From: Victivallaceae bacterium
Lineage (GTDB): Bacteria; Verrucomicrobiota; Lentisphaeria; Victivallales; Victivallaceae
Assembly: GCA_028709805.1 (NCBI GenBank)
Contig: JAQUTL010000009.1
Location: forward strand, 1-64,000
Direction of reading: 5' to 3'
Length of the DNA stretch: 64,000 nucleotides
Positions 54,841 through 63,679 of the stretch are shown here, piece by piece (the stretch's first letter is position 1; every line of letters starts with the position of its first letter). The translations under genes were made by a program, and so were the position numbers. The notes under the pieces are model-generated. The model saw only the letters and a program-made list of their open reading frames with translations, was not told the origin of the DNA and ran no database searches.

Positions 54841-54905
54841 CGCCGGGTCCAGAGCCGTTCCGGGTTCGCGGTCTCGTGCCGCGGACTCCGGGATGGTGAC
54901 TCCGG

Positions 54906-54964
54906 TTCTTCCGCCGTGCGCGGCGGAAGAAGCGGCGGAGTTGCGGGCGGAAGCCCGTTCCGCC
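54906..54964 (+). other. Two GC-rich hairpins between rplO and secY
   Basis: First stem 11 bp perfect (54906-54916 with 54921-54931, four-base loop); second stem 7 bp perfect (54946-54952 with 54958-54964). No T run follows directly. They could pause polymerase, protect the upstream ribosomal mRNA, or control secY. An AT-rich stretch at about 54985-55010 might hold a weak secY promoter. No rpmD-like ORF is in this gap. Confidence 0.55.
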
Positions 54965-55017
54965 GCGTTCCGGGGTGCGTTCGTTTTAAAATAAAATAAA
55001 AAAGTCGGATTTTTCCA

Positions 55018-56400
55018 ATGAAGATAATCAACGCGTTTCTGAATATTGTAAAAGTCAAAGAGCTGAGGAACCGTCTGCTGTTTACCGCGGGGATCATCAT
55101 ACTGGTCCGGGTCGCCTCGACCATTCCGTGTCCCGGAGTCAACCCGGGAGCGCTTGCGGCGTTTATGGCCGATCTCAAAGCGTCGGCCGGCGGCGGCATC
55201 ATGAACACACTCAGTCTGTTCTCCGGAGGCGCGCTGGAAAAATTCGCGATCGCGGCGTTGGGGATTATGCCCTACATTTCGGCGTCGATCATCATGCAGT
55301 TGCTGGTTCCGGTGTTTCCGGCGCTGGAAAAGCTGCAGCGTGAAGGCGAGTCCGGCCGCGGCAAGATCAATCAGTACACCCGGTATCTGACGATTCTGAT
55401 CTGTCTAATTCAGGGGTTCATGACGGCTTATGCGATCGTAAATCCGAGCAGTCTCGGATTCAACACGCAGAGCAAACTTTACATGGGTGGTGAGACTTCG
55501 TTCATCTTTATGACGGTGATCGTGCTTACCGCCACTACCATGGTTTTCATGTGGCTCGGCGAACAGGTGACCGAGCGCGGCATCGGCAACGGGGTGTCGA
55601 TCATCATCACCATCGGCATTATCGCACGGCTGCCGCAGGCGGTGATCGAACTGGCGAATATGACCGCGGCCGGTCAAGGCGCCAACGGCGAGACGTTCCG
55701 GGTGGTGCATCTGCTTATTCTGCTTATTCTTTTCGTCGGCGTCACCGCGCTGACTATTATGCTGACGCAGGGCTACCGGAAGGTTCCGATCCAGATTGCC
55801 CGCAAAACGGTGGGATCTCAGGTAATGGGCGGCACCACCTACATGCCGCTCAAGGTAAATTTGGCCAACGTCATGCCGATCATTTTCGCCGGTGCGATCA
55901 TGATGATTCCGAGTCCGGTGTTTCAGTGGCTCGGCCGGCAGTGGAGCGCAAGCGGAGACTTTTTCTACGGTCTGGCGCAGTCGTTTTCCAGTCAGACAAG
56001 TTTTGCCCATATGTTCACCTATGCGGTGCTGATTATGGTATTCAGCTTCTTCTGGGTGGCCAATATTTTCAACCCGGTTCAGATTTCCGACAATCTCAAG
56101 CGCGAAGGCGCTTATATTCCGGGGATTCCTCCGGGGAAGCCGACCTCCGACTATCTGGACTCCACGATGACCAAGGTAACGCTCGGCGGCGCGGTGTTTC
56201 TCACCTTGCTGGCGCTGTTTCCGACGGTGCTGACCGCACAGTTCGGAGTTCCCTATCTGGTATCCAGCTTTTTCGGCGGCACCAGTGTGCTGATTATGGT
56301 CGGCGTGGTGCTTGAAACCATGACCCAGCTGGAATCACATCTCACAATGCGCAACTACGACGGGTTCCTGACCAGCGGCCGGCTGCGCGGCCGTCGCTGA
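55018..56400 (+). CDS. secY: Preprotein translocase subunit SecY
   Basis: Central channel of the Sec translocon in the inner membrane. 460 residues with ten membrane helices. Conserved marks include IPCPGVN near the first helix, the plug region with LSLFSGGALEKFAIAALGIMPYISASI (given here as LSLFSGGALEKFAIAALG), GIGNGVSIII, and the cytosolic loops C4/C5 (NPVQISDNLKR, GIPPGKPT). The ribosome site is weak. adk, map, infA and rpmJ, which often follow, are replaced by a cmk fusion. Confidence 0.98.
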   Translation: MKIINAFLNIVKVKELRNRLLFTAGIIILVRVASTIPCPGVNPGALAAFMADLKASAGGGIMNTLSLFSGGALEKFAIAALGIMPYISASIIMQLLVPVFPALEKLQREGESGRGKINQYTRYLTILICLIQGFMTAYAIVNPSSLGFNTQSKLYMGGETSFIFMTVIVLTATTMVFMWLGEQVTERGIGNGVSIIITIGIIARLPQAVIELANMTAAGQGANGETFRVVHLLILLILFVGVTALTIMLTQGYRKVPIQIARKTVGSQVMGGTTYMPLKVNLANVMPIIFAGAIMMIPSPVFQWLGRQWSASGDFFYGLAQSFSSQTSFAHMFTYAVLIMVFSFFWVANIFNPVQISDNLKREGAYIPGIPPGKPTSDYLDSTMTKVTLGGAVFLTLLALFPTVLTAQFGVPYLVSSFFGGTSVLIMVGVVLETMTQLESHLTMRNYDGFLTSGRLRGRR

Positions 56401-56429
56401 CGGAACAAAAAAAAGAAGCGGAGAGTCTC

Positions 56430-57494
56430 ATGGTCGCCAGAGTGATCGCGATCGACGGGCCGGCCGCGTCCGGCAAAAGCAGCGCGGCGTCACACTTGGC
56501 GTTGCGCTTGGGGATTCCCTATGTCAGTACCGGCGCGATGTACCGGGCGGTGGCGTGGATGGCCTCCCGACGCGGCGTTGGAACGGGCAATCCGGTTTCA
56601 GAAGCAACACTGAGTCCGGTGCTGAACGCGCTGAAAATGGAATACAGCCGCAGGCCGGACGGTTCCTTTGCGCTTTGTGTGGACGGCGCATTTCCGGATT
56701 CCGAGCTGCGCGGCGGCGAAATATCCGCATTGGCCAGTCAGGTTTCCGCCTTGCCCTGCGTCAGAGAATTTCTGAGCGGGCTCCAGCGCGCGATGGCCGG
56801 ATCGAACTGGATTGTGATGGAGGGGCGCGATATCGGAACCGTGGTGTTTCCGGATGCGGCGGTCAAAATATTTCTGACCGCCTCGCCGCTTGAGCGCGCC
56901 CGGCGCCGTCTTGCTCAGGAGGGCGGTGGCGACCTTGAGACGGTCGCCCGCGAAATCGCGGAACGCGACCGGCGCGACGTCACCCGGGAAATATCGCCGC
57001 TCATAGCGGCGCCGGACGCGGTGATGGTGGATTCCACCGGGCTGTCGGTTGAGGAGACTGATGCGAAGATTTACGATATAGTCAGCCGCCATTCGATGGA
57101 CTACCGGGTCTCCTACGGCGACACCGACCAGATGGGTGTGGTCTATTACGCCAACTATCTTGAAATATTTGAACGGGGACGGACGGAAATGCTGCGTTCC
57201 GCCGGAATAACCTACCGTGAACTTGAAGCGATGGGCGCATTTCTTCCGGTGGCCGAAGTCAACTGTCATTATCGCGGCTCGGCGGTGTACGACGACCTGC
57301 TGAACGTCCGCACCCGGATAACCGGCGCCCGCGGCGCCAGACTGATAATTTCCGGAGAAATCCTGCGCGGCGACACCGTTCTGGTAACCAGCGAGATCAC
57401 GCTGTGCTGCACGGACGCCAGGCACAAAGCACGCCGGCTGCCGGCCGAGTTGCTCGCCGCCTGCCGGATATATATTCATGAAGTGGAGGCGTAG
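56430..57494 (+). CDS. Fusion of cytidylate kinase and YbgC-like acyl-CoA thioesterase
   Basis: 354 residues with two enzymes in one frame. Residues 1-222 are cytidylate kinase (CMP/dCMP to CDP/dCDP), with the ATP loop GPAASGKSS (10-18), YVSTGAMYRA, EGRDIGTVVFPDA and RRDVTREISPL. Residues 223-354 are a hotdog 4HBT thioesterase of YbgC type, with D233 in DTDQMGVVYYANYLEIFERGR (given as DTDQMGVVYYANY), the family's catalytic Asp. M223 stands exactly at the thioesterase start and could be an internal start codon, but there is no stop between the domains. GGAG lies upstream of the first ATG. Confidence 0.93.
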   Translation: MVARVIAIDGPAASGKSSAASHLALRLGIPYVSTGAMYRAVAWMASRRGVGTGNPVSEATLSPVLNALKMEYSRRPDGSFALCVDGAFPDSELRGGEISALASQVSALPCVREFLSGLQRAMAGSNWIVMEGRDIGTVVFPDAAVKIFLTASPLERARRRLAQEGGGDLETVAREIAERDRRDVTREISPLIAAPDAVMVDSTGLSVEETDAKIYDIVSRHSMDYRVSYGDTDQMGVVYYANYLEIFERGRTEMLRSAGITYRELEAMGAFLPVAEVNCHYRGSAVYDDLLNVRTRITGARGARLIISGEILRGDTVLVTSEITLCCTDARHKARRLPAELLAACRIYIHEVEA

Positions 57495-57496
57495 TT

Positions 57497-58516
57497 ATGG
57501 CATTTATCGATCCGGCAAAACTTTATCCGCTGCTGTTCTCTCCGATCTATGTTCCGCGGATATGGGGCGGAACGCTGCTGACGGAAACACTGGGGCGCGA
57601 GGTGCCGCAAAGCAATCCGCCGATCGGCGAATCGTGGGAACTGGCCGACCGGGCCGACCGTCAAAGCACGGTACGAAACGGTGCGCTGTCCGGCAATACG
57701 CTGGAAAGTCTGGTCAAATATTACGGCCGTCTGCTGGTCGGGGCGAAATGGAGCGGTCACGGACGCTTCCCGCTGCTGATAAAACTGCTGACAGTGGAGG
57801 AGCGGTTAAGCCTTCAAGTGCATCCGGACGCCGCCTACTGCCGGCTCAGCGGCAAGGCCATTGAGCCAAAGACCGAGATGTGGTATGTGATCAGCCACCG
57901 TCCGGGGGCGAAGATAATGGCGGGGCTGAATCCGCGCGCCACCCGGCAGCAGTTGCTCGGCATGCTGGGGTCGCTTGAGGTTGAGAACTGTCTTCAGAAC
58001 TATCCGAGCAGTTCCGGCGACGCCTATTTTGTGCCGGCCGGCACGCTGCACGCGATCGGCGAAGGCAATCTGCTGCTGGAGATTCAACAGAACAGCGACT
58101 GCACGTTCCGGCTCAGCGACTGGGGGCGGGTGGACGCCGCCGGCAATTCGCGCGAGTTGCATATTGAACAGGGTCTGGCCGCCACCAATTTTATGAACCG
58201 GGCCACCACCCGGATACCCGGCGTGGTCGGGGAAGTCGAACACAACCGTAAATTCGCGCTGGTCAACCACTGCAACGACTTTACCGCCGACGTGCTCAAA
58301 CTGCGCAATCTCTGGCGCGACGACACCACCGCGTCCGGCAGTTTTCACCTGCTTACCAGCATCAACAATCCGATCAAGGTCGGACGGCACTCCGAAAACG
58401 AGGCGATGGTTGAAGTCGCCCCCGGAGAGACTGCACTGATTCCGGCCTGTTTCGGCAGTTATTTCATCGTTCCGCAGAAGTCCGGCTCGACCGATGTGGT
58501 GCGTGCAACCCTTTAA
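57497..58516 (+). CDS. manA: Class I mannose-6-phosphate isomerase
   Basis: Zinc enzyme that interconverts fructose-6-P and mannose-6-P. 339 residues, the shorter Bacillus-like form. Zinc ligands are in LQVHPD (Q107, H109), KTEMWYV (E127) and the His in PAGTLHAIG. The C-terminal cupin part is present. It starts 2 bp after the Cmk-thioesterase gene, with GGAGG within that gene's end, so it is cotranscribed. Confidence 0.93.
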   Translation: MAFIDPAKLYPLLFSPIYVPRIWGGTLLTETLGREVPQSNPPIGESWELADRADRQSTVRNGALSGNTLESLVKYYGRLLVGAKWSGHGRFPLLIKLLTVEERLSLQVHPDAAYCRLSGKAIEPKTEMWYVISHRPGAKIMAGLNPRATRQQLLGMLGSLEVENCLQNYPSSSGDAYFVPAGTLHAIGEGNLLLEIQQNSDCTFRLSDWGRVDAAGNSRELHIEQGLAATNFMNRATTRIPGVVGEVEHNRKFALVNHCNDFTADVLKLRNLWRDDTTASGSFHLLTSINNPIKVGRHSENEAMVEVAPGETALIPACFGSYFIVPQKSGSTDVVRATL

Positions 58517-58537
58517 CCCACGGATCGGCACTGGATC

Positions 58538-60328
58538 ATGTTTAAATTCATCGAAGATTTCGCCTCGTATCTCAAGACAGAAAATCCCGGCAAAGCCCCT
58601 GCGGACTGGGTTCCGGCAACGGACCGCTGTCCGGCCAACATGGACGGGGAACTGACGGTAAACGCCTTTAAATTCGCCGGAATGTTCAAAATGCCGCCGC
58701 AGAAAATGGCGGAGACCGCGGTGAATTTTTTCTCGAATCATCCGGACGTGGAGAGCGTCGGCTGCGTCAAGGCGTTTGTCAACGTCACGCTGAAACCCGA
58801 AGCGCTGTTCCGCGATACGCTGTGCGACGTGGACGCGCTGTTCGCCGCCGGAAAAACCGCCGCTCCGCGCCGGGTGCTGATCGAATATTCCGCGCCGAAC
58901 ACCAACAAGCCGCAACATCTCGGTCATGTCCGCAACAACACGCTGGGCATGGCGGTGGCGTCGCTGTTGAAGCGGGTCGGCAATGACGTTGTTCAGGTAA
59001 ATCTGGTCAACGACCGCGGCATCCACATCTGCAAGTCGATGATCGCATATCAGCGCTACGGCTACGGCGCCACGCCGGAAAGTTCGGGCCGGAAGGGAGA
59101 CCATCTGGTCGGTGATTTCTATGTAAAATACAACGCGGTCCTGACCGACGAGATCAATGACCTCAAACGGGAAAAGCCGGAGCTGGCGGACAAATCGCCG
59201 GAAGAGCTGTTTCTCGACACCGAAATCGGCCGCGCCGCCCAGCAGATGCTGCAGGACTGGGAGTCCGGAAAACCAGAGGTGATCGAACTCTGGAAAAAAA
59301 TGAACTCATGGGTGTTCGCCGGCTTTGCCGAAACCTATCATACCATGGGCGTCAAATTCGATCACACCTATCTTGAAAGCCAGACCTATCTGCTCGGCAA
59401 GGACGTGGTGGCCGACGGGCTGGCAAAGGGCGTCTTCACCAGACGCGAGGACGGCGCGGTGGTCTGCGACCTCGGCCCGAAGCTCGGCGTCAAGGTGGTG
59501 TTGCGCTCCGACGGCACCAGCGTCTACATCACTCAGGACATCGGCACCACGCTGAAGAAATATGACGACTACAAGCCGGAATCGATGATCTGGGTGGTCG
59601 GCGACGAGCAGATATGGCACTTCCAGGTGCTGTTCGCCATTCTCAAACGGCTTGGATTCGACTGGGCCGACCGGCTGTACCACCTGTCATACGGCATGGT
59701 CAATCTGCCGTCCGGCAAGATGAAGAGCCGCGAAGGCACCGTGGTTGACGCCGACAACCTGTTTGCGGAGATGACCGATCTGGCGCTGGCCGGCTGCCGC
59801 GAACGCAACACCGGCGCGGCGACCGAAGGAGAACTTGAAAAGCGCGCCGGGATCATCGGCATCGGCGCGCTGAAGTTCATGCTGCTGAAATTCAACCCCA
59901 AGACCACCATGATGTTCGATCCGGCCGCGTCGATACGCTTTGAGGGCGACACCGGACCATATGTGCAGTACGCCTGCGCCCGCATAGCCTCAATCGGCCG
60001 AAAGGCGGCGGAACAGGGGATCAAGAGCGACGGAACCGTGGACTGGTCGCTGCTGACGGCCAAGGAGGAAAAGGACATGGCGCTGACCGCGTCATTCTAT
60101 CCGGAGGTGCTGAAGCTGGCGGCGGAGCGGCTCGACTGTTCCGGACTGGTGGAATATCTGCTGAATCTGGCGAAGAGTTTCAATGCGTTCTACCGGGAGT
60201 GCCCGGTGCTGGCCGCCGAGGTCCCGGATGAACTGCGCCGGGCGCGGCTGACGCTGGCCTCCGCCGTCGGACGGGTGCTGGAGGACGGACTGAACACGCT
60301 GACAATTCAGACGCCGGACGCGATGTGA
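58538..60328 (+). CDS. argS: Arginyl-tRNA synthetase
   Basis: Class I synthetase that charges tRNA-Arg. 596 residues. An N-terminal Add1-like tRNA D-loop domain (about 1-110) is followed by the Rossmann core with the HIGH-type motif HLGH in APNTNKPQHLGHVRN, the KMSKS-type region reading KMKSREGT, and the C-terminal DALR helical domain with QYACARIASI. It is the last gene of the long plus-strand unit and is closed by a strong terminator. Confidence 0.97.
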   Translation: MFKFIEDFASYLKTENPGKAPADWVPATDRCPANMDGELTVNAFKFAGMFKMPPQKMAETAVNFFSNHPDVESVGCVKAFVNVTLKPEALFRDTLCDVDALFAAGKTAAPRRVLIEYSAPNTNKPQHLGHVRNNTLGMAVASLLKRVGNDVVQVNLVNDRGIHICKSMIAYQRYGYGATPESSGRKGDHLVGDFYVKYNAVLTDEINDLKREKPELADKSPEELFLDTEIGRAAQQMLQDWESGKPEVIELWKKMNSWVFAGFAETYHTMGVKFDHTYLESQTYLLGKDVVADGLAKGVFTRREDGAVVCDLGPKLGVKVVLRSDGTSVYITQDIGTTLKKYDDYKPESMIWVVGDEQIWHFQVLFAILKRLGFDWADRLYHLSYGMVNLPSGKMKSREGTVVDADNLFAEMTDLALAGCRERNTGAATEGELEKRAGIIGIGALKFMLLKFNPKTTMMFDPAASIRFEGDTGPYVQYACARIASIGRKAAEQGIKSDGTVDWSLLTAKEEKDMALTASFYPEVLKLAAERLDCSGLVEYLLNLAKSFNAFYRECPVLAAEVPDELRRARLTLASAVGRVLEDGLNTLTIQTPDAM

Positions 60329-60360
60329 CAAGACCGCGACGGCAATAACCGCGACATTGC

Positions 60361-60391
60361 GGGGACGGAAAAATTTCCGTCCCCGTTTTTT
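60361..60391 (+). terminator. Intrinsic terminator of the ribosomal-secY-argS unit
   Basis: A 10-bp GC-rich stem (60361-60370 with 60375-60384) followed by a T run (60386-60391), 33 bp after argS. It may also act on the convergent GH84-like transcript. Confidence 0.9.
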
Positions 60392-60483
60392 ATTCGGCGC
60401 GGCGCCGGGGATAAGACATTCCGCCGCCGGGCATGTTCAGCAGCGCCGCCGACGCCGGAGAAGCGCGACGGCGGTGGGAACAC

Positions 60484-62775
60484 TCACTTCAGATTGAGTT
60501 CGCCGAAATATCCCGGCAGATGAAATTTGAAGCCGCCCTTCCCCCACGACTGCACCGTTCCGGTGTGGTTTTCCACCCGGTGGAAGTTTGCCAGCCAGAC
60601 CTGCCCGGAAGCGGGCGGAGCGGGGGTTTTGCCCAGCACGTCATCGATAAAGAACATGCTGTCCTCTTCCTGAATTACGCGGGAGGAGGCGAAGGCGGCG
60701 GCGGGCCGGATGAACAGTTCGGCGCTCCAGCCGGTCGGAGTCTCGGCCACGGCAAGCTGCCAGTCGCCGTCCCATCCGAGCGGGCCGGAGCAGGAGCGTT
60801 CGTCATAGCGGTTGCTGGCGCTGTCAAAGCAAAAGTGGAGATAGGCGCCGACGGCGTCCGGCGCGGCCGGGACAAACTGGAGAAAAAGCTCGACCGCGTC
60901 GGGCGAAGCGAACACCGCCTCGTCGTCACGCATTTTGGCGGTCTCCGGCAGCGGTTTGGCGGCGGGGATGTCAAAGCCGAGCCATACGCCGCCGTCATCA
61001 TAGGCAAGACGGACAACAGTTGCGGCGGCATCGGCCGAACCGTCGGCGTTCTCAAGTTTTATCGCGGCGGCGGAATCCCACTCGCCGGGAGAAAGCACGC
61101 CGTCAAGCACGATTGGGACAGACAGGCGGCCGATGTCGGCGGAAGGCCGGCGGTACGCGGCGAAGTTTTCAGCCCGCTTAACCCGCGCGGCGATGCGCTC
61201 CAGCCCGATGTTCAGACGGCTTCCGGTGGCGTCGCGCAGCTTGCCGACCTCGTCCAGCGCCGACTGAAATTCGGCGGGGGACGCGGCGAGCTTTGAACGG
61301 TCGCCGGTGTATTCGGCGCAATCGTAGGCGATCATGATGTCGCGCAGACGGTTGACCGGAGCCACGGCGTCGCGCCCCATCAGCGTTTCGAGCGCGGTGT
61401 TGAACGAACGTTCCGGATCGTACTTCGCCGGATTCCAGAGATAGTCGCAGGTGGTCAGAAAGCGCAGCGCCTCGCTGTTCCGGAAGTTGTTGCGGAAGAA
61501 ACAGCCGTTGAGATAGACGATGCCGTCATTGTCGATTTCCATGCCGGGATAGAACTTGGTTTCCCAGCGCGGCAGCGGCGAAAAAAAGCCGTTGGAGTTG
61601 TCAAAAAGATAGACCTTCTGACCGGAAAGCAGTGAGGTGACCTTTGCCAGTTCGCTGCTGCGGACTTCGGGAGAGAAGACGCCTTTGCCGGTCCAGACCC
61701 ACATCACCTCCGTCGGCGCGTTTTTGCCCCACTCGATCAGATACCGGTCGATCTCCGGCCGCCCGATGCCGTGACTGAGGCCGTATGGTGCGCCGACCAT
61801 GCTGAGTTTCAGGTCGGGAAAATCCGGATGCAGCGCGTCATACAGCCGCTTCATCATGTAGCCGTGAGCGGCGCCGACCCCGCCGAAGCGCTCCTGTTCC
61901 TCACTGTGATACGGAATAAATCCCTGCTGGTTGTCCACCGGGGTAATGTCGTCGGCGCCGATCATGATGAAGGAGAAACCGGCTTCGGCCAGTTTGCGGC
62001 AGCTTGCGATAAGCTCAAGCAGTTCGTCCTCATTGGCGATATTGAGCTGCTTCAGCTTTTTGTCCTGCTGATAAATATGAAGCAGCGCCATGAAGTCGAG
62101 CGCACCCATATCGCGATAACGCCGGACGAGTTCAAACACCGGACGGTTTTTTTCCCACCATTCCGGGTTGCGCCAGTTGTTCTGGAGCATGGCGGCCACT
62201 CCGCTGATCTTGCTGGCGACAACCGCGCGATAGCCGGCTTCGGAATGACTGGAAAAATAGTCACTGACAAAACGCTCGCGCCACACCGGATAGTCGGCGA
62301 CATCGGCAACATTCTGCACCGCCGCGCCGTCCCTCACCTCAAGCAGCTGCGCCAGCGAGCACAGCCCGTACAAAACGCCGCGCCGGTCTTCCGCGCCAAC
62401 TGCGATCACGTTTTTTTCCGGCGCCGAGGCAGCCAGTTTTATCACATATCCCTGCGGCGGAAGGAGATTGGCTTTTGCGTCAAAAAAATCCGTCATGTCG
62501 TCGAGCAGTCCGGCGTGTATTTCCAGTTTCGCCGCGCCGGGGGACGGCGGCAGCGCGGCGAGTTCGCCGATATAAATCGAGTCGGCCAGCTCAAACAATT
62601 CACCGCCGCCGGAGTGGAAAATGAGGCTCACATTTTCCGCCGACACCGGAAATGCGCGCACCGCCGTCAATATGTTCTGAGGTTCCGGATAAATCCGGCC
62701 GATCGGCGCGGCCGTTGCAACGACCGCTGCCGCCGCCGTCATCAGCGCTGCGGCGATTTTCCATGGCAAATTCAT
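60484..62775 (-). CDS. Secreted GH84-like glycosidase with CBM9-like domain
   Basis: 763 residues with a signal peptide (about 1-23). Order: GH20b/GH84-type N-terminal domain (about 28-150, IYPEPQN near the start), a TIM barrel (about 165-470) with the double Asp D275-D276 in MIGADDITP, as in beta-N-acetylglucosaminidases and hyaluronidases of family GH84, a helical part, and a C-terminal CBM9-like domain (about 590-763) with DGVLSPGEWD. The substrate may be mucin or another GlcNAc glycan. GGGAG five bases upstream sets the start at 62775. Confidence 0.82.
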   Translation of the reverse strand: MNLPWKIAAALMTAAAAVVATAAPIGRIYPEPQNILTAVRAFPVSAENVSLIFHSGGGELFELADSIYIGELAALPPSPGAAKLEIHAGLLDDMTDFFDAKANLLPPQGYVIKLAASAPEKNVIAVGAEDRRGVLYGLCSLAQLLEVRDGAAVQNVADVADYPVWRERFVSDYFSSHSEAGYRAVVASKISGVAAMLQNNWRNPEWWEKNRPVFELVRRYRDMGALDFMALLHIYQQDKKLKQLNIANEDELLELIASCRKLAEAGFSFIMIGADDITPVDNQQGFIPYHSEEQERFGGVGAAHGYMMKRLYDALHPDFPDLKLSMVGAPYGLSHGIGRPEIDRYLIEWGKNAPTEVMWVWTGKGVFSPEVRSSELAKVTSLLSGQKVYLFDNSNGFFSPLPRWETKFYPGMEIDNDGIVYLNGCFFRNNFRNSEALRFLTTCDYLWNPAKYDPERSFNTALETLMGRDAVAPVNRLRDIMIAYDCAEYTGDRSKLAASPAEFQSALDEVGKLRDATGSRLNIGLERIAARVKRAENFAAYRRPSADIGRLSVPIVLDGVLSPGEWDSAAAIKLENADGSADAAATVVRLAYDDGGVWLGFDIPAAKPLPETAKMRDDEAVFASPDAVELFLQFVPAAPDAVGAYLHFCFDSASNRYDERSCSGPLGWDGDWQLAVAETPTGWSAELFIRPAAAFASSRVIQEEDSMFFIDDVLGKTPAPPASGQVWLANFHRVENHTGTVQSWGKGGFKFHLPGYFGELNLK

Positions 62776-62887
62776 GAATACTCCCGGGTTGAAGATTACA
62801 ATTATGCGATTCGTTGCATATAGTATCACGCCGCAGCCGGTGGTGAAAGCGTAAAAAATGGTTTTTTATGGTGATTTTGTGCTTTTT

Positions 62888-63679
62888 TTATGGAAAACAT
62901 ACGGACTTGAAGACACAGAAGTGGCATTGTTCACGCTGCGGATGAATTGCGGCAAAAGCATTGGTGCAAACGACTTCCGAAGTCTGAAACGAAGCGATTT
63001 TCTCCGCCTCGGTTCCAACCGTATCGCAAACCGACGTAAAATTCATAACATCAAGCGCGGGAGCTTCAACCGTTCCGGTGAACGGATTGAAAAAGCGGCA
63101 TTCGCAGCGGTCCGGCTCGATCCGCAGCGCGTTAAGCGCGTAAAAACGCAGCAGCGCCGCAGTAAGTTCGCAGCGTTTTTCCGCCAGCTGAAGAAAAATC
63201 ACTTTGCCGTCCGCCGCCGCCAGAGCAAAAGGAGCGGTGTAAATCTGAATGTCGCCGAGCGTGAAGCCCAGCGGAGTTTCAAGCGGCAGCCGGGATTCCC
63301 GGTCACCCCAAAGCTGCGGACGCCGCTTTTTCAGATTGAGCGCGACCTCCCGGACCAGACGGTTGCCGCGCCCGGCAAAATCAGGGAACGACTCCGTTCC
63401 GAAATACAGCTCCGTGAAAGTCTCCGGAGCCGCGGCGCGGTCGATCAGCCAGCGCCGCCACAATTCGTCGGATGCGGCGGACGGCGACTCGGCCGTCCGC
63501 AATATTTCCCGCAATCTGCGATATATCCGATCCTCAAGCCGCGTCAGCGCCCGAAGTCCGGCGATCAGCCGGTCCTCGCGCGACTCCGCTTCGTCCGGCC
63601 GCCGGAGATAGCGGAGAAAAAACTCCCTCCGGCAGCGTTCAAGACAGTCGGCGCGGCTTTTGGACCAGACAATCCTCAC
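62888..63679 (-). CDS. PD-(D/E)XK nuclease-like protein with AddB/Cas4-type cysteine pattern
   Basis: 263 residues. The N-terminus ([20 protein letters not shown]) resembles PD-(D/E)XK nucleases such as AddB and Cas4, and the C-terminus has C252-x2-C255-x5-C261, the layout of their [4Fe-4S] cluster, with C12 or C16 as the fourth ligand. The middle keeps an Asp (GDIQIY) but I do not see a clean E-x-K, so the nuclease site may be degenerate. The start overlaps the purT stop by 4 bp. No cas1, cas2, addA or CRISPR is near, so its role is unknown. Confidence 0.65.
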   Translation of the reverse strand: MRIVWSKSRADCLERCRREFFLRYLRRPDEAESREDRLIAGLRALTRLEDRIYRRLREILRTAESPSAASDELWRRWLIDRAAAPETFTELYFGTESFPDFAGRGNRLVREVALNLKKRRPQLWGDRESRLPLETPLGFTLGDIQIYTAPFALAAADGKVIFLQLAEKRCELTAALLRFYALNALRIEPDRCECRFFNPFTGTVEAPALDVMNFTSVCDTVGTEAEKIASFQTSEVVCTNAFAAIHPQREQCHFCVFKSVCFP

